Shown piece after piece: positions 1-12,100 of a DNA stretch of 64,000 nt (its first letter is position 1; each line of letters starts with the position of its first letter). A program made the translations under genes and the position numbers. The DNA is from Nematostella vectensis (lineage: Eukaryota; Cnidaria; Anthozoa; Actiniaria; Edwardsiidae). Location of the stretch: the NCBI RefSeq assembly GCF_932526225.1, contig NC_064035.1, forward strand, positions 6,261,501 through 6,325,500, given 5' to 3'. Below the pieces are notes generated by a model, which made no database searches, had not been told where the DNA came from, and was given only the letters and a program-made list of their open reading frames with translations.

Positions 1-960
1 GAAGCTATTGCTGCTGTTTGGGCTGGTACTGAGGCTGGCACTGCGACTGGTAGCGAGACTGGCCCCTGCCTCTGTCCCGGGTCAGTACGCAGCTCTTACA
101 AGCTGCAATTTGATTGGGCAAATGAACAATATCCGCACCTCGACACAAAGAACGAGAAGAATAGAGACAAAAAAACTCCTTTGTAGAACAAAGATAATAG
201 GAGACAAAGCAGCTGCGTGCTTACTCAATGTCCCTGTAGGCTTGGGTTGAGGTCTGCCCTGACATGCCTGAACGATAGAAACCTTTTAAGGTTCCTCTGC
301 CACCCCTGAATCGTCCTTGGAAGCGTGGGGTGGCAGTTCCTTAAAAAGGCTGTTTGCCAGCCTTTGCAGCACTTGTTACAGTGTTTGCTGTTTCAGAGCG
401 AAGCTTCAATCTTGACTCAAAACCTTCCCCAAACAGTTGTTTGCCACAGTCTGGAAACTCTTCTTTTCCTAATGATGCTAGCATGGAGTTCAGTTTAGTG
501 AGAATTTGCTAACGTCTCTGGGTGGATAATTGAGCTGATGTATCACCCATAATGGCTCGTTTGGTACATTGGAACATACTGGAGACGGTATTTTTGTCTA
601 GGACAACTTTATCATTGTCTATGGCACCATATATCATACTAAAGTTCTCATAAATGGCACACAAGGGTCCCAGTGATCATGGTCTCTTGAAGAAGCTTAT
701 CTTGAGTCTCTTTTATTACATTGTCTGGGTTTTTAATACCGTTGACCATGGTTGTGAGGTACGATTCAAGACAAGGAGTAAAGACATCATCCGAAGCTGT
801 CCGTGGAAATTCTTTAATAATTAACCTTCTCTCGAAGCGCTGTAGGGGCTTCTGAATAACTTTCAGAAAAGCATTCTGCTCCTCGCTAGCTTCCCAGCGC
901 GAGTAAGGTGAAAGTAGGCCTTCATTTTGGCATTAATTGACGCCAAGATAGCATCAGAAA
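1..960 (-). pseudogene. Degenerate retroelement-like coding remnant
   Basis: Read on the minus strand, roughly 960 to 380 gives long stretches of protein-like sequence broken by frameshifts and stops (for example a segment starting EEQNAFLKVIQKPLQRFERR and another with MGDTSAQLSTQRR), and the far end (about 80 to 8) reads as a Gln/Arg/Gly-rich tail ending at a stop. This resembles the low-complexity end of structural (gag/ORF1-like) proteins of cnidarian retroelements, but I cannot name the family. The tail is separated from the rest by the short inserted repeat at 81-226. It lies upstream of the first visible exon of the D-glutamate cyclase gene, so it may sit inside an intron. No intact frame remains. 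Confidence 0.3.
81..226 (+). repeat. Dispersed short repeat, copy 1
   Basis: Begins GTCAGTACGCAGCTCTTACA and ends near GCTTACTC. A second copy in the same orientation is at 20047-20165. The two match closely over the first ~65 bases and the last ~45 bases; copy 1 carries about 27 extra bases between them. No coding content is seen. Copy 2 has a clear target-site duplication, so this is probably a non-autonomous DNA transposon. Confidence 0.7.
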
Positions 961-1043
961 TCATAGAGATGGATGACGTGTCGGCAACGAGAGTCTGGGC
1001 TATCGCGGAAGGCGATGGAGATAGATAGGAAGATTCACTTACT

Positions 1044-1408
1044 CATACCTGTCAACTCTCCCGCATTAGGCGGGAGTCTCAAGTTTTCGGACCCCTTCCC
1101 CCGCTCTCCCGCGTTGGGCACCAAATCTCCCGCTTTTTAGCGATTTCTATCGCTTCCGAAAAATAATTATATAGAAAAAATCATTATTTTGCCTATTTTC
1201 TATTTAAATATTTGTAACAACAATTCCCTTGCGTAATTTATCTAACACCCTCGTGAGATCTATAAGTGGATTTGTTCGCGAGAGCTTTCTATACGGCAAA
1301 CGCCTGCAAGGTTCAACCCACCCCTCCACCCAAACAAAAATATATATACCCCACCCCTCCACAAAAAAATTTTTCAAGCCTTGAGATTTTCGGAGGTTGA
1401 CAGGTATG
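1044..1408. mobile_element. MITE-like element with 13-bp inverted ends and 6-bp target duplication
   Basis: The ends are perfect inverted repeats: CATACCTGTCAAC at 1044-1056 and GTTGACAGGTATG at 1396-1408. Both sides are flanked by the direct repeat CTTACT (1038-1043 and 1409-1414). The 365-bp body has no transposase frame. This is a non-autonomous DNA transposon; the superfamily is not identified. Confidence 0.8.
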
Positions 1409-1941
1409 CTTACTGATTCCGCTGGATTACGCTCGATTGAACCAGGAGAATCTTGGATGGCCGCCATCTCTCCGTGAACGAAAAAGACGATGAGCCCGCA
1501 GTCACAGCGGCAGTTTAAAGAGGCATTACCATGACTACCGTTTTGTTTCTTCTGTATTTCTTCTGTATTTTTAGGAGTGAATAAAGGGCATTGCATTGTT
1601 AAATTGGGTAGAGTATTTTGAAGGATAATCAGACGTGAGGAAAAAGAAGTGAAGCAAACGATTTCTGTCTGATAATTCAAAAAGATCAGGCTACAAATTC
1701 TCTGCTTTCTTCTCGGGTCTTGCTCAAAGTTCCTGCTGATCATCATATCATATTAGTGCGCGCAACTGTGCGTCCTTATTTAGAGAAAACCATTTCCTAA
1801 ACACATTTTAGAGTTTACAAATATTGTTTCTACAAACAAGCCCTACTCAAGGAGGAAGAAAAACAAGAGTGAAAACCTTAGATTTTGGCGCATACCTCAT
1901 GTTATAATCTATACTTATTCTCCACTTATTAATCTTTTCAG

Positions 1942-4144
1942 AAAAGACATGCAACTTTACTCGATTTTCGTAAAAGGCGAGTTGCAAGGAACAATAGGCG
2001 ACGTATCCCATATCCCATGGGACGAAATGGTTTCTTTCTACATGGGCTGCAGCTATTCGTTCGAACACGCGCTGTTGAAAGCTGGAGTCCCTCTACGGCA
2101 TATCGAGCAAGGAACAGACGTTGCGAGCTACCTCACACGAGTCCGCACATACCCCGTAGGGCCTTTCAGCGGTAACATGGTCGTTACCATGCGCGCCATG
2201 CCAAGAGACTGTGTCTCCAAGGCAGTGAAAGTGACGGCTATGATGGACCAATCAGGGCACGGGGCCCCGGTGCACATTGGCGACTCGCGAATCATTGGTA
2301 TTCGCGATGTCCACAAGGACCTGTATAATGATGTGAAAGCCAACATTAAGAACGGAGATGTGTGTGTGTTCTGGGGCTGTAACGCTACGTCTGGAGAAGC
2401 GTTCAGGGGTGCCAGTAAGTAATATGTATATGTTTTGGTTGTGTGTTTTTTAGTTTCATTCTAACCCAAAATATCCCGCATATTGACTAGCATTTCACAA
2501 GACTACAAGAGTTTCAGAAAGCGTTTAGATATTTCAGGCTATGAGACACATGACGAGTACAAGCCTCGACGGTTCAACGTTCATTAAAATAAGTGTGTGA
2601 TAACGTAGAATGTTATGTCCAATTTCCCATTGAATTAACACTTTATTATATTTAGGAATTACTAAGACGTGCGTGGCGTACTCTGGAGAAAACATCAACT
2701 CACTGTTCATCTGTGATGTCCGCGTAGACGAGTATAACGACTCGAATCCACCCGAGTTTGGCGAAACCCTGCGCCCCGAGGTGACGTTCATATCTGAAGA
2801 ACCTCTCTTTGTGTCGCTACTGTCAGACCGATCACGTGACAAACTCGCGCAACTGCACGCGTGCATCGGAAACACGCAATCCGACACAGACTTCTTCACG
2901 CGCGCGTCACTTCGTGTCTCACACGCGGATACCATTTGGGTGGAGATTAGCAACATCCTGAGCACTTCTTTACTTGATAGCGTGCTTGAGGTGGTGACAT
3001 TTGTCAAAGGCGCAACAGCGTTGGGTAAACAAATACGCATGGGCATACCATGCGGCGATAACGTCATGTGGAGGCGGGTTATACACCATTGCCAGATGAC
3101 GGGTATTATTTCTCAGCCAATCGTAATAGATTCTGGAGTTTCTGATGAAGCCAGGGCTGGTGAGCTTGAGATGTGCCTGGTTGTAAGCTTTATTGATGAA
3201 GGTATTTAGGCATGTATGTACTTATGGTAACTCATATGTGTCTAAAAATAAGTAAGTATCTGGAAAGTGCTTCTTATCGACACGTGTTTATCGCGTCACA
3301 CCGTCGTCTTTAAGGTGATACTCATTTTAACGTGATAAATAAGGCTTATCGGGAAAACATATAGCGCTTGTATTGTAAGGTCATTATAAAATAATTGCAT
3401 TTCTAATCTCAGGTCTCAACGTTGGCGAGCTGAAATTAGGATCATTTCCAGGGAAGACTAGTACAGATCACGGGACTCTTGTCAATAGCGGAGGAGTCCT
3501 GGCACTTGCCTTGTTTGTGCTTCATTCCTGCCCAATCCACTCTCGGTATTACAGGAAAGGCCGGGGGATTTTCCAACAACCTTGTCTAGGCAACTTCATC
3601 CTGACACACTCTCAGGTAAGCTACTACTGATAGAGTAACGGTTTTGTGTCCTCTGAATGACCGAATGATCGATAGACATGTTGACCAATCAGACGGACAA
3701 AAGCAAGCAAGTTTTCAGTCGCAAGACTCCGAAGTTCTTAAAGTTAAGGAATGTTATCAGCTGCGCATTCAATTTGCGCCTGACCCACGCGAAGAGCTCA
3801 GTGCTCAATACTATCATATATCAGGCCCGAAGGACGGGGCTAACAGCTCCCTATTTTCTGATTTTGGTGTCGCACCGTGGCCAATACGGAAAACTCTGCA
3901 GTGACATACTGTACTTGCCCACTGAAGTAATTTCCTAGAAAAACTAGAGGCCCGCATAGATCATCTCGGGTTGACCAATCTTTCTGTGAGCAAGCTGCTA
4001 AAAAAAACATTGAAATAACTTTTATATCTGTTTCTACAGGTGAAGGAGGTGAGACAAATAGTTTACAGAGATTCTCCACAAGACGGAGCCTGCGATATGC
4101 GGTTTATGCAGCAACTTCATCAACTTGTATCCGTGTTTGAGTAA
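1942..4144 (+). CDS. DGLUCY: D-glutamate cyclase-like protein (DGLUCY type), 3' part of gene
   Basis: D-glutamate cyclase converts D-glutamate to 5-oxo-D-proline; the vertebrate enzyme is mitochondrial. Exons seen: 1942-2414, 2656-3201, 3413-3615, 4040-4144 (TAA at 4142-4144). Phases join: exon 1 ends in phase 1, exon 2 in phase 1, exon 3 in phase 0. Exon 1 carries the DUF1445 core: MGCSYSFEHALLKAGVPLRH, then GPFSGNMVVTMRAMP, GAPVHIGDSRIIGI and VFWGCN. Exon 3 (NSGGVLALALFVLHSCPIHS) and exon 4 match what I recall of the vertebrate DGLUCY C-terminal end. The long exon 2 (about 180 residues) is conserved-looking but I recognise only its start as the end of DUF1445. The N-terminal ~100 residues must be encoded upstream of 1942; I find no candidate exon in 1-1941, so that region is probably intron and the gene starts outside the window. 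Loss of the usual GHMFVTD-like motif at the DUF1445 end is odd. Confidence 0.75.
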
Positions 4145-4242
4145 TCCCCTTTCTATGCCATGTTGAATATTAAAATTGTATTGTGATTGTATTTACAGAT
4201 TGACTATAGCCTAGATAAAACTATAGGCTAGAGGCAAACTGT

Positions 4243-4248
4243 AAATAA
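4243..4248 (+). promoter_or_regulatory. Candidate polyadenylation signal (AATAAA) of DGLUCY-like gene
   Basis: AATAAA lies about 100 bases after the stop codon, inside a weak inverted repeat (TTTACAG ... CTGTAAA). Plausible 3' end, not proven. Confidence 0.4.
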
Positions 4249-4446
4249 ACTAGATGGTTTGCATAGGAATTGTGGAAGCGGGAATTAAATGAAATCACGT
4301 TGGATGTTACGATGAGCGACCCTCTAAGTTCACTGACCTTTCGGGCATCATCCCTTCCTCGAAGTCAATTTTATTGCCGCTTGCAACCATGTGTAGATCT
4401 ACTTCTCGTTGTGTTCCATTCATAAACTTATTGGAAGCACTATCAT

Positions 4447-4740
4447 TTTCGGTTGTCAGTAGGGTAATAGACGTGCTATTTGTCGACAAAACTATAAAGC
4501 ATGAGCTAGATCACTCTGTTATGTCATCAGTCCATAAGTCAGACGTTTTTTTTTTGCCAAATCCGACGATAAACGTCGATTTGGGATAATGCAAAGAAAT
4601 AAAAAATCTCTTTTTGTTCTTTCGGCTATGGTCAGATTTTTATCAGCAAACTAGCTCCCTCCCCCCTTCCCCCAGAAAAATTCGGTCCACTTTTTCGGAC
4701 CCCCCTGCCTCCCCCCCCCCCCCCCCCCCCCTGAGTACAG
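4447..4740 (+). repeat. Dispersed element copy A, ending in a long poly-C tract
   Basis: The segment from about 4447 (TTTTCGGTTGTCAGTAGGG) through GACGTGCTATTTGTCGACAA to the C-run at about 4708-4732 has a diverged copy in opposite orientation at about 7800-8075. Shared features include AAAACTATAAAGCAT, the CCAAATCCGAC block and a C- or G-run. No protein coding is seen. Confidence 0.65.
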
Positions 4741-4744
4741 ACCT

Positions 4745-6119
4745 GAGACCTTACTCTGCAACTCTGTCAACTCGAACTCGGTAAACACTTCTTGTCCCTA
4801 AAATTACGATATCATTAGTGTAAATAGCCGACGGAAAACATTCAATACCGACAACAAAGCTCAATTCAGATTTGCTTGCCTTTCTCAAGAAATATGGAAT
4901 ACTTTGAACTCACTAGGTCGACAATTTACTGGGTTAATTGAATAAATTGAAAACTGTAGGGCATATAGCAACTGCGACAATTAAAACTCTGCTCTGCTTT
5001 TGTAACATCTAAAATAGGCGAAAAATTTTTTTTATCATATTGCACCAAGAGAGTATAAATAGGAAAGGGAAACTTGGATATTAGGCACATATCTTTTCCT
5101 ATTATAAGTGAATATTCCTATATTTATAAATGATGTTTCCTATATTATAAGTGAAAGCTTGGAGAACTGTTCAAGTTGATCCAACGAAAATAACATGGCA
5201 AAGTGATCCAGTTCTTTTAACAAGTTCTTTTAACAAGAAAATATAAATGATCAAAGCAATCAATGTGTTATTTGAAGCGTTTTTAACATTGACATGATGT
5301 TTAATACCATCTTAGGACACATTTGACATTTTTATGAGAGACAGGTAGCATTTTAGTCTCATGAGGCAGCCGCTTCTAGTGTCAATAAAAGTAAACTATT
5401 AGCATTTGCGAGGCAAAAACAAATTAAAAAGTTAAAAAATCACACACACTAATCGAGTTATCGGGGTAGAATCCTAATTCTATCGAGTACTAAATAAGAT
5501 TTTGGGTTAAACTGGGGTCTAAAACAAATAAATGTAAAGCACTAATATAAATTCAGCCGAAGAAAAAAAAAAATTAAGAGTTGAACATCAAGTTCAAGGG
5601 CTCGGGTTTTTTTTTTTAGCAGTAGTTGTGTTATAAAAAAGATCTAGATTCGAGGTAGAGGTCCTTGAGGACACCAAGGGCCTTTTCAAGAAAAGGTTCT
5701 AGGAGGTTGCTGTTAAGGGCCGTAAGGTGTTGTGATTTGTGACAGGCGTTTTTGTATCTCATGAGTTGTGATTTGTGAAAGAGCTGTAAAGAACGGAGTT
5801 GCATCCCCACCGCTTTCATTCTAAGTTTTTAATCTAGTAAAGGAACTGTTATATCAATGGTTTTATTTTGTTTAAAAACAACCACTAACACCGAAATTCC
5901 TTAAACAAACTTAATCAGTCGGTTAGCCAGCTGAATACACAAGAAATCGAACAAGCGGTGTAATCAATTGATCTGATTTGCTAACCAGCCATACAGCTAA
6001 TCAACGACGAGGCGAACACTGTTTATTATCCCCAAATACACCTGATTGAACTTCATTATCCATATACGGCAGCAAAAACGAAGGACTTGACTTTGGTTTT
6101 CTTAGCGAGAGGACGCGAG
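4745..6119. other. Spacer without recognised gene
   Basis: AT-rich sequence between the DGLUCY-like gene and the CCP/HYR gene. Around 5095-5155 a short motif, CCTATATTATAAGTGAA, recurs in variant forms. No exon, RNA gene or long repeat could be supported. The promoter of the downstream gene should lie in the last few hundred bases, but no clear TATA box is seen. Confidence 0.5.
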
Positions 6120-9100
6120 ATGCCGCATCCCGTGAGACTCGTGTTTCTCGCTACCTGTTTTTATCTGTTGCTATGTCGCGTCCGCTCGTGCCCGCCATCA
6201 AGGCCTCCGCCGTGTAGCTGGACTACTTGCCGCCACGAATGGAGGAACGACTGGAACCCAACCCATGTCCCCCAAGGCCACTGTATCAATCAGTATCGAT
6301 ATGCCGCACACATCCACACACGGCACCATGGAAGCGGGAGCTGCCCTGGCCCACAAGGGTGTTCAAACGCTAGACAAGGTCGACAGATGTGTGAGTAAAA
6401 CAACTTATTCAACAGTTTTTTTTATTTGAAAATAGGCTCACAAACCATCAGGGTGTCGTTAATTTTCTCAGCTTGGGGAAATAAGAGTAAATGAAGTTTG
6501 GTTTAAAAAACAAGCCGCAAAATGCAACTTTCCAGCGATGACTGTTTTTTTTTACGATAGCTAGCTGTGGCTGTAATAATTTCTTGAACAGTCAAGTATA
6601 ATAATAACAGACATGCAACATAATTCTGGACGGGGTGTGCTAAAAGCCTCAACTCTATGCTCTTTAAAAATACGAAGAAACTATTTTAGCGGCCAATTTG
6701 GGAGGGGGAAGCGCACGCCACTGGAGCGCGTACCCAGGGGTTGCGCGCGCAGCCAACTACCTTCCCCCCTTCCCCATTCCCCATGGCCGCCAAAAAGTGG
6801 GTGATTTCCCATTGAAGGATCATCAAATACCATCCTTTTTCCATGTGATAGCGCACCCCCTGCGCGCCCCCTCCCCCTGGGTACGTGTCTGCGTCCTAGG
6901 CGTACACCCTTAGCTAAGTGTTGTCCAAACCTACTGATTTAGCATTGTTAGTTCACTGTAATTTCCGCGGTAATGGATACGTCTAGATACTGGTATTATT
7001 TGCTGGGCGATTACTGTCGAATCCGTTGTATCGCGACCAGAGTTTTCGAAACACGATTTGTTTTGGTTTTCTGTTCCGTCAGTAAGATGGCAAGAATCTG
7101 ATTGGCTTAGAATAATTTGACTGGCGGAACAGAAAATCCCAAAAGACAGAAAACAAATCGATGTTTTGAAAATGCGGCGTCGCGATACAACGGATTCGAC
7201 AGTAGATGTGAGAGACCAAAATTCTTGAGTAGAAATACAGTGTTCTATTTTGTTAATGTGATGTTAGGAAGGATTGGGAGCTGTGTCGTTCGTTATTGTG
7301 AACTTTGTGCAGAATTATCCATAACGTGATCTTGTAAAAATATAACAAGAAAAACAAAAATAATAACCAAAAAGAGAAACTCACAAGGCACAATAGCTTA
7401 TCACCTATCCTGTTGTTTATACTATGCCCAGGTGAGCTAACATCAGTAATCAACTTAGATAAACACAAAGCGGAACTTATTGAATCAAGGGAAGAGTTAT
7501 TTCAAATAGATCCAGCCCCTGAAAATGACTTCTCCTAAGCACAGCTTATTTTATCATATTATCGAGTCCATATGTACAAAATTTTCCATTTTTTAAAAAC
7601 AACCTCAGGCAAAGCTTTAGCTGTAATTATCTTTAGAGAATTTAACAGAAAGACAGATTAGTTTATTGGTACCGTGTAAAGACTAATAAATTTAAAATAA
7701 AATAAATTTAAAATTATAAGCCGTTCAAATTCTCAAAAATACATATATACAGACAAAAGAACATAGAGAAGATACAACCTTATTTTATCATATTTTCCCT
7801 TTAATAACGAAATTGTTGCAGTCCCGTACCCTGGATTTTTCTTGGGGGGAAGGTGGGGGGGGGGGGGGGGGGGGAGTGAAATTCGAAAAAGAACAATAAA
7901 AATCTGACCACCCCCGAAAAAAACTTTTTTTATGATTTTTTTAGATTTTTTATGCCTTTGCAGTATCTCCATGGGACGTTTATTGTCGGATTTGGCTACA
8001 TGCCAGAGTGATATAGCTTATGCTTTATAGTTTTGTCTACAAATAGCACGTCTATTGAGAACCGAAAGTAGACCTTCGGCTTTGTGTGTGTGTGTGTGTG
8101 TGGTGGGGAGGGGGGGGGGGGGGGTGCGTTCGCACCATTGCCCCCTTGAATACGGGTCTGGATTGCTAGCGGGACTCGAGCAAATTTTTTTTGTGAATTT
8201 TAAGTCTTAAAACTTATTTTGATTTCCCATTGAATAACCTACTAAACCTGTCTGACTACTAAACCTTTCGAGTTAGAATATTTAGCCCATTTTTGCATAA
8301 TCTGAAAATTTATTAATATTACAATTTAAACATTAACTAATTTTATATTGCTTGTTTAGGTAACATTTATTTGTTTGTCTGTTTGTTTGGCTATGTTCAT
8401 TTATTACACACGCAATCATTGTAGTATTGGTATGTTATCGAAAGAGTTGCCGACTGAGGTTCATCCAGGGTTATTAGTGATATCCCACATCTTGTATTTT
8501 ATGTTGTGTCTCCTCCTTGTCCCTTATGCAAAATAGGCACTTAGCCTGGATGTACTGAGAGGGATGGAGAAAGTATACTATTTGATTATCATCGGGAGAT
8601 GGCCCACCTTAAGGCCGCCGAGGCCGTACCCTGTGACCCCCCCACTCACGCGCCTCAGAACAGATAGAAAATGACGTTTGTGACGTCGATTTCAGGTCAG
8701 TGCCGAAATGCACACTATTGCCCGCTGCACCAATGGGGGTATTGGTCCGGGGTGGTCAACCAAGGCACGTGTGGACGGCAGTCGAGATTCAGAGATTACA
8801 ACGAACACATCAGGTACCGGCACAGCGTAAAAACAGCTGATAACGATCACGCTCTTTAACGACTGCGAAGCCTGTTATTTTTTATGTCCACATTTAATGC
8901 TTTGGCGCGCATATAAGCACATTCGTGGTCTTACATAAAAATACGTTATGAATGTGCAGTTAGTCACCGCTATACAACAATCGGCCATTGAGGAGACACC
9001 GCCTTTTATAAGCCCGTGTCCAGGCCAGGTCTGGCTGAAAATCGTGCCCGCTTATTTGATGACCTCTATCCAACTGCAATATTTAATTTATAAAAAAAAA

Positions 9101-12100
9101 AAAACACAGCTTGTTATCACTTGTTGGCCGTCGTTTGCACAACTATGAATGATGAATCCCCTGATTTTTCCTCTTGCACAGATACCTAACACAAAGCTCA
9201 TGCAGTGGAATCAAAAGCTCATGTGGGAGCCGCCAATACGACTACCGGGCATGGTGTGAGTAGTGAGAGTCTATCTTTAGATCTTTGACTTTACCATACG
9301 TACTACCGGACTTGGTGTGAGTAGTGAGAGTCTATCTTTAGATCTTTGACTTTACCATACGTACTACCGGACTTGGTGTGAGTAGTGAGAGTCTATCCTT
9401 AGATCTTTGGCTTTACCATACGTACTACCGGACTTGGTGTGAGTTGTGAAAGTCTATCTTTAGATCTTTGACTTTACCATACGTACTACCGGACTTGGTG
9501 TGAGTAGTGAGAGTCTATCTTTAGATCTTTGACTTTACCCTACGTACTACCGGACTTGGTGTGAGTAGTAAGAGTCTATCTTTAGATCTTTGGCTTTACC
9601 CTACGTACTACCGGACTTGGTGTGAGTAGTGAGTGTCTATCTTTACAACTTTGACTTTACACTACATACTCCCGGACTTGGTGTGAGTAGTGAAAGTCTA
9701 TCTTTAGATCTTTGACTTTACCCTACGTACTACCGGACTTGGTGTGAGTTGTGAAAGTCTATCTTTAAATCTTTGACTTTACCATACGTACTACCGGACT
9801 TGGTGTGAGTTGTGAGAGTCTATCTTTAGATCTTTGACTTTACCCTACGTACTACCGGACTTGGTATGAGTAGTGAAAGTCTATCTTCAGATCTTTGGCT
9901 TTTTAGTCTAGGGCTTACGATTTTACTTTGCAGTACGAACAAATGATTACTTGTGCCCATAAGTTTACATTGTATTGAGAACTAACAACTTTTAGGGTAT
10001 AAACGTAAATATATATTCAAGCTAAACCTTTGAAAAATAATTTTGACACCCTCGATACTGGAATTTGCTAGCCCCTTTCTCACTTTAAACGACTACCATT
10101 TAGAGATACCACATTAAAATACCCCTTGTATTTGTCGCAGGCTCGTGTCGCTACGCGCAATGCACCCTGGGTGGCTGGAGCTCGTGGACCGATATGTCGT
10201 CGCCTGTCAGTCACGATCACTGCGCCTCTCAACAGCGTCGCCGCACATACACACTCACCTGGAAATACATTGAAAGACGAGATGACTGCAACGGCGTGAT
10301 GCCGCAATCTTGCCCTGTGGACCTACAAGAGACGCGAGAAAAAGGTACGCGCTTGCCCACGGGACCTACAAGAGAAGCGAGAAAAAGGTAAGCGCTTGTC
10401 CACGAGACCTACAAGAGACGCGAGAAAAAGGTACGCGCTTGCCCACGGGACCTACAAGAGAAGCGAGAAAAAGGTAAGCGCTTGTCCACGAGACCTACAA
10501 GAGACGCGAGAAAAAGGTAATCGCTTGTCCACGAGACCTACAAGAGACGCGAGAAAAAGGTAAGTGCTTGTCCACGGGACCTACAAGAGACGCGAGAAAA
10601 AAGGTAAGCGCTTGTTCAGAGGATTTACAAGAGAGGCGAGAAAAAGGTAAGCGCTTGTCCACGGGACCTACAAGAGACGCGAAAAAAAGGTAAGCGCTTG
10701 TCCACGAGACCTACAAGAGACGCGAGAAAAAAGGTAAGCGCTTGTTCAGAGGATTTACAAGAGAGGCGAGAAAAATGTAAGCGCTTGTCCACGGGACCTA
10801 CAAGAGACGCGAGAAAAAGGTAAGCGCTTGTCCACGAGACCTACAAGAGACGCGAGAAAAAGGTAAGCGCTTGTCCACGGGACCTACAAGAGACGCAAGA
10901 AAAAGGTAAGTGCTTGTCCACGGGACTTACAGGAGACGCGAGAAAAAAGGTAAGTGCTTGTCCACGGGACCTACAAGAGACGCGAGAAAAAGATAAGTGC
11001 TTGTCCACGGGACTTACAGGAGACGCGAGAAAAAAGGTAAGTGCTTGTCCACGGGACCTACAAGAGACGCGAGAAAAAGGTAAGTGCTTGTCCACGGGAC
11101 TTACAAAGAACCGACAATCATCGCAGCCATGTTTTTACCCGTCGCGCAGTAAACAAGTGTATTCTCGTTAATTTCAGTGATCACATGTCCGCGCCTGCCT
11201 GCCGTCGCTCACGGGGGCTGGGACCGAGACGACTGCAGCAACAGCAATCAGATCTGCAAGTCGGCCTGCAGCCTCACTTGCGACACAAGGAATGGTTACC
11301 AAGTCGAGGGCCCTCTAGCTCGAACATGCAAGGCAACTGGTCAGTGGACTACCCCATGGGACTCCTACTGTAAAGGTACGTGACGATTGCTCATACTCTT
11401 GAAAACCACGTCACGTGACGAATAAGTGATCACGTGAAATTCACATAAGGTCACGTGACAAGGGATGACTATTTGCTCGTGTTTTTTGCACCGGAGACAG
11501 CATGCACTATTACTGATGCTCATGAGGGCGAGGTCACGTGACAAGTATTCACGTTTAGATGCTGCCTGCAGGGTGAGAAACAAAAGCAGCTAGTCGCCTT
11601 ACTCCTTGTCAACCGATGTCTAGCCGCTGTCTCCCTTTCTCCATAAGTTTATTTACAAATAATAAGTGATCAACAAACATATGTCAATCCACCATGTCTC
11701 ACTTTGCCAAAGAAGTCCCTCTTTAATACTTTGATGTGACTATCCAACAGATGTCCATACCCCACTTTGTCAGAGAAGCCCCTCTTTAATACTTTGATGT
11801 GACTATCCAACAGATGTCCATACCCCACTTTGTCAGAGAAGCCCCTCTTTAATACTTTGATGTGACTATCCAACAGATGTCCATACCCCACTTTGTCAGA
11901 GAAGCCCCTCTTTAATACTTTGATGTGACTATCCAACATATGTCCATACCCCACTTTGTCAGAGAAGCCCCTCTTTAATACTTTGATGTGACTATCCAAC
12001 AGATGTCTATACCCCACTTTGTCAGAGAAGCCCCTCTTTAATACTTTGATGTGACTATCCAACAGATGTCCATACCCCACTTTGTCAGAGAAGCCCCTCT

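Noticed and set aside
1204-1746. 180-residue minus-strand open frame
   Set aside because: It crosses the MITE at 1044-1408 and its flank, has no recognisable family, and is probably chance.
5631-5819. 62-residue minus-strand open frame in the spacer
   Set aside because: Short, no domain, no splice partners; chance frame.
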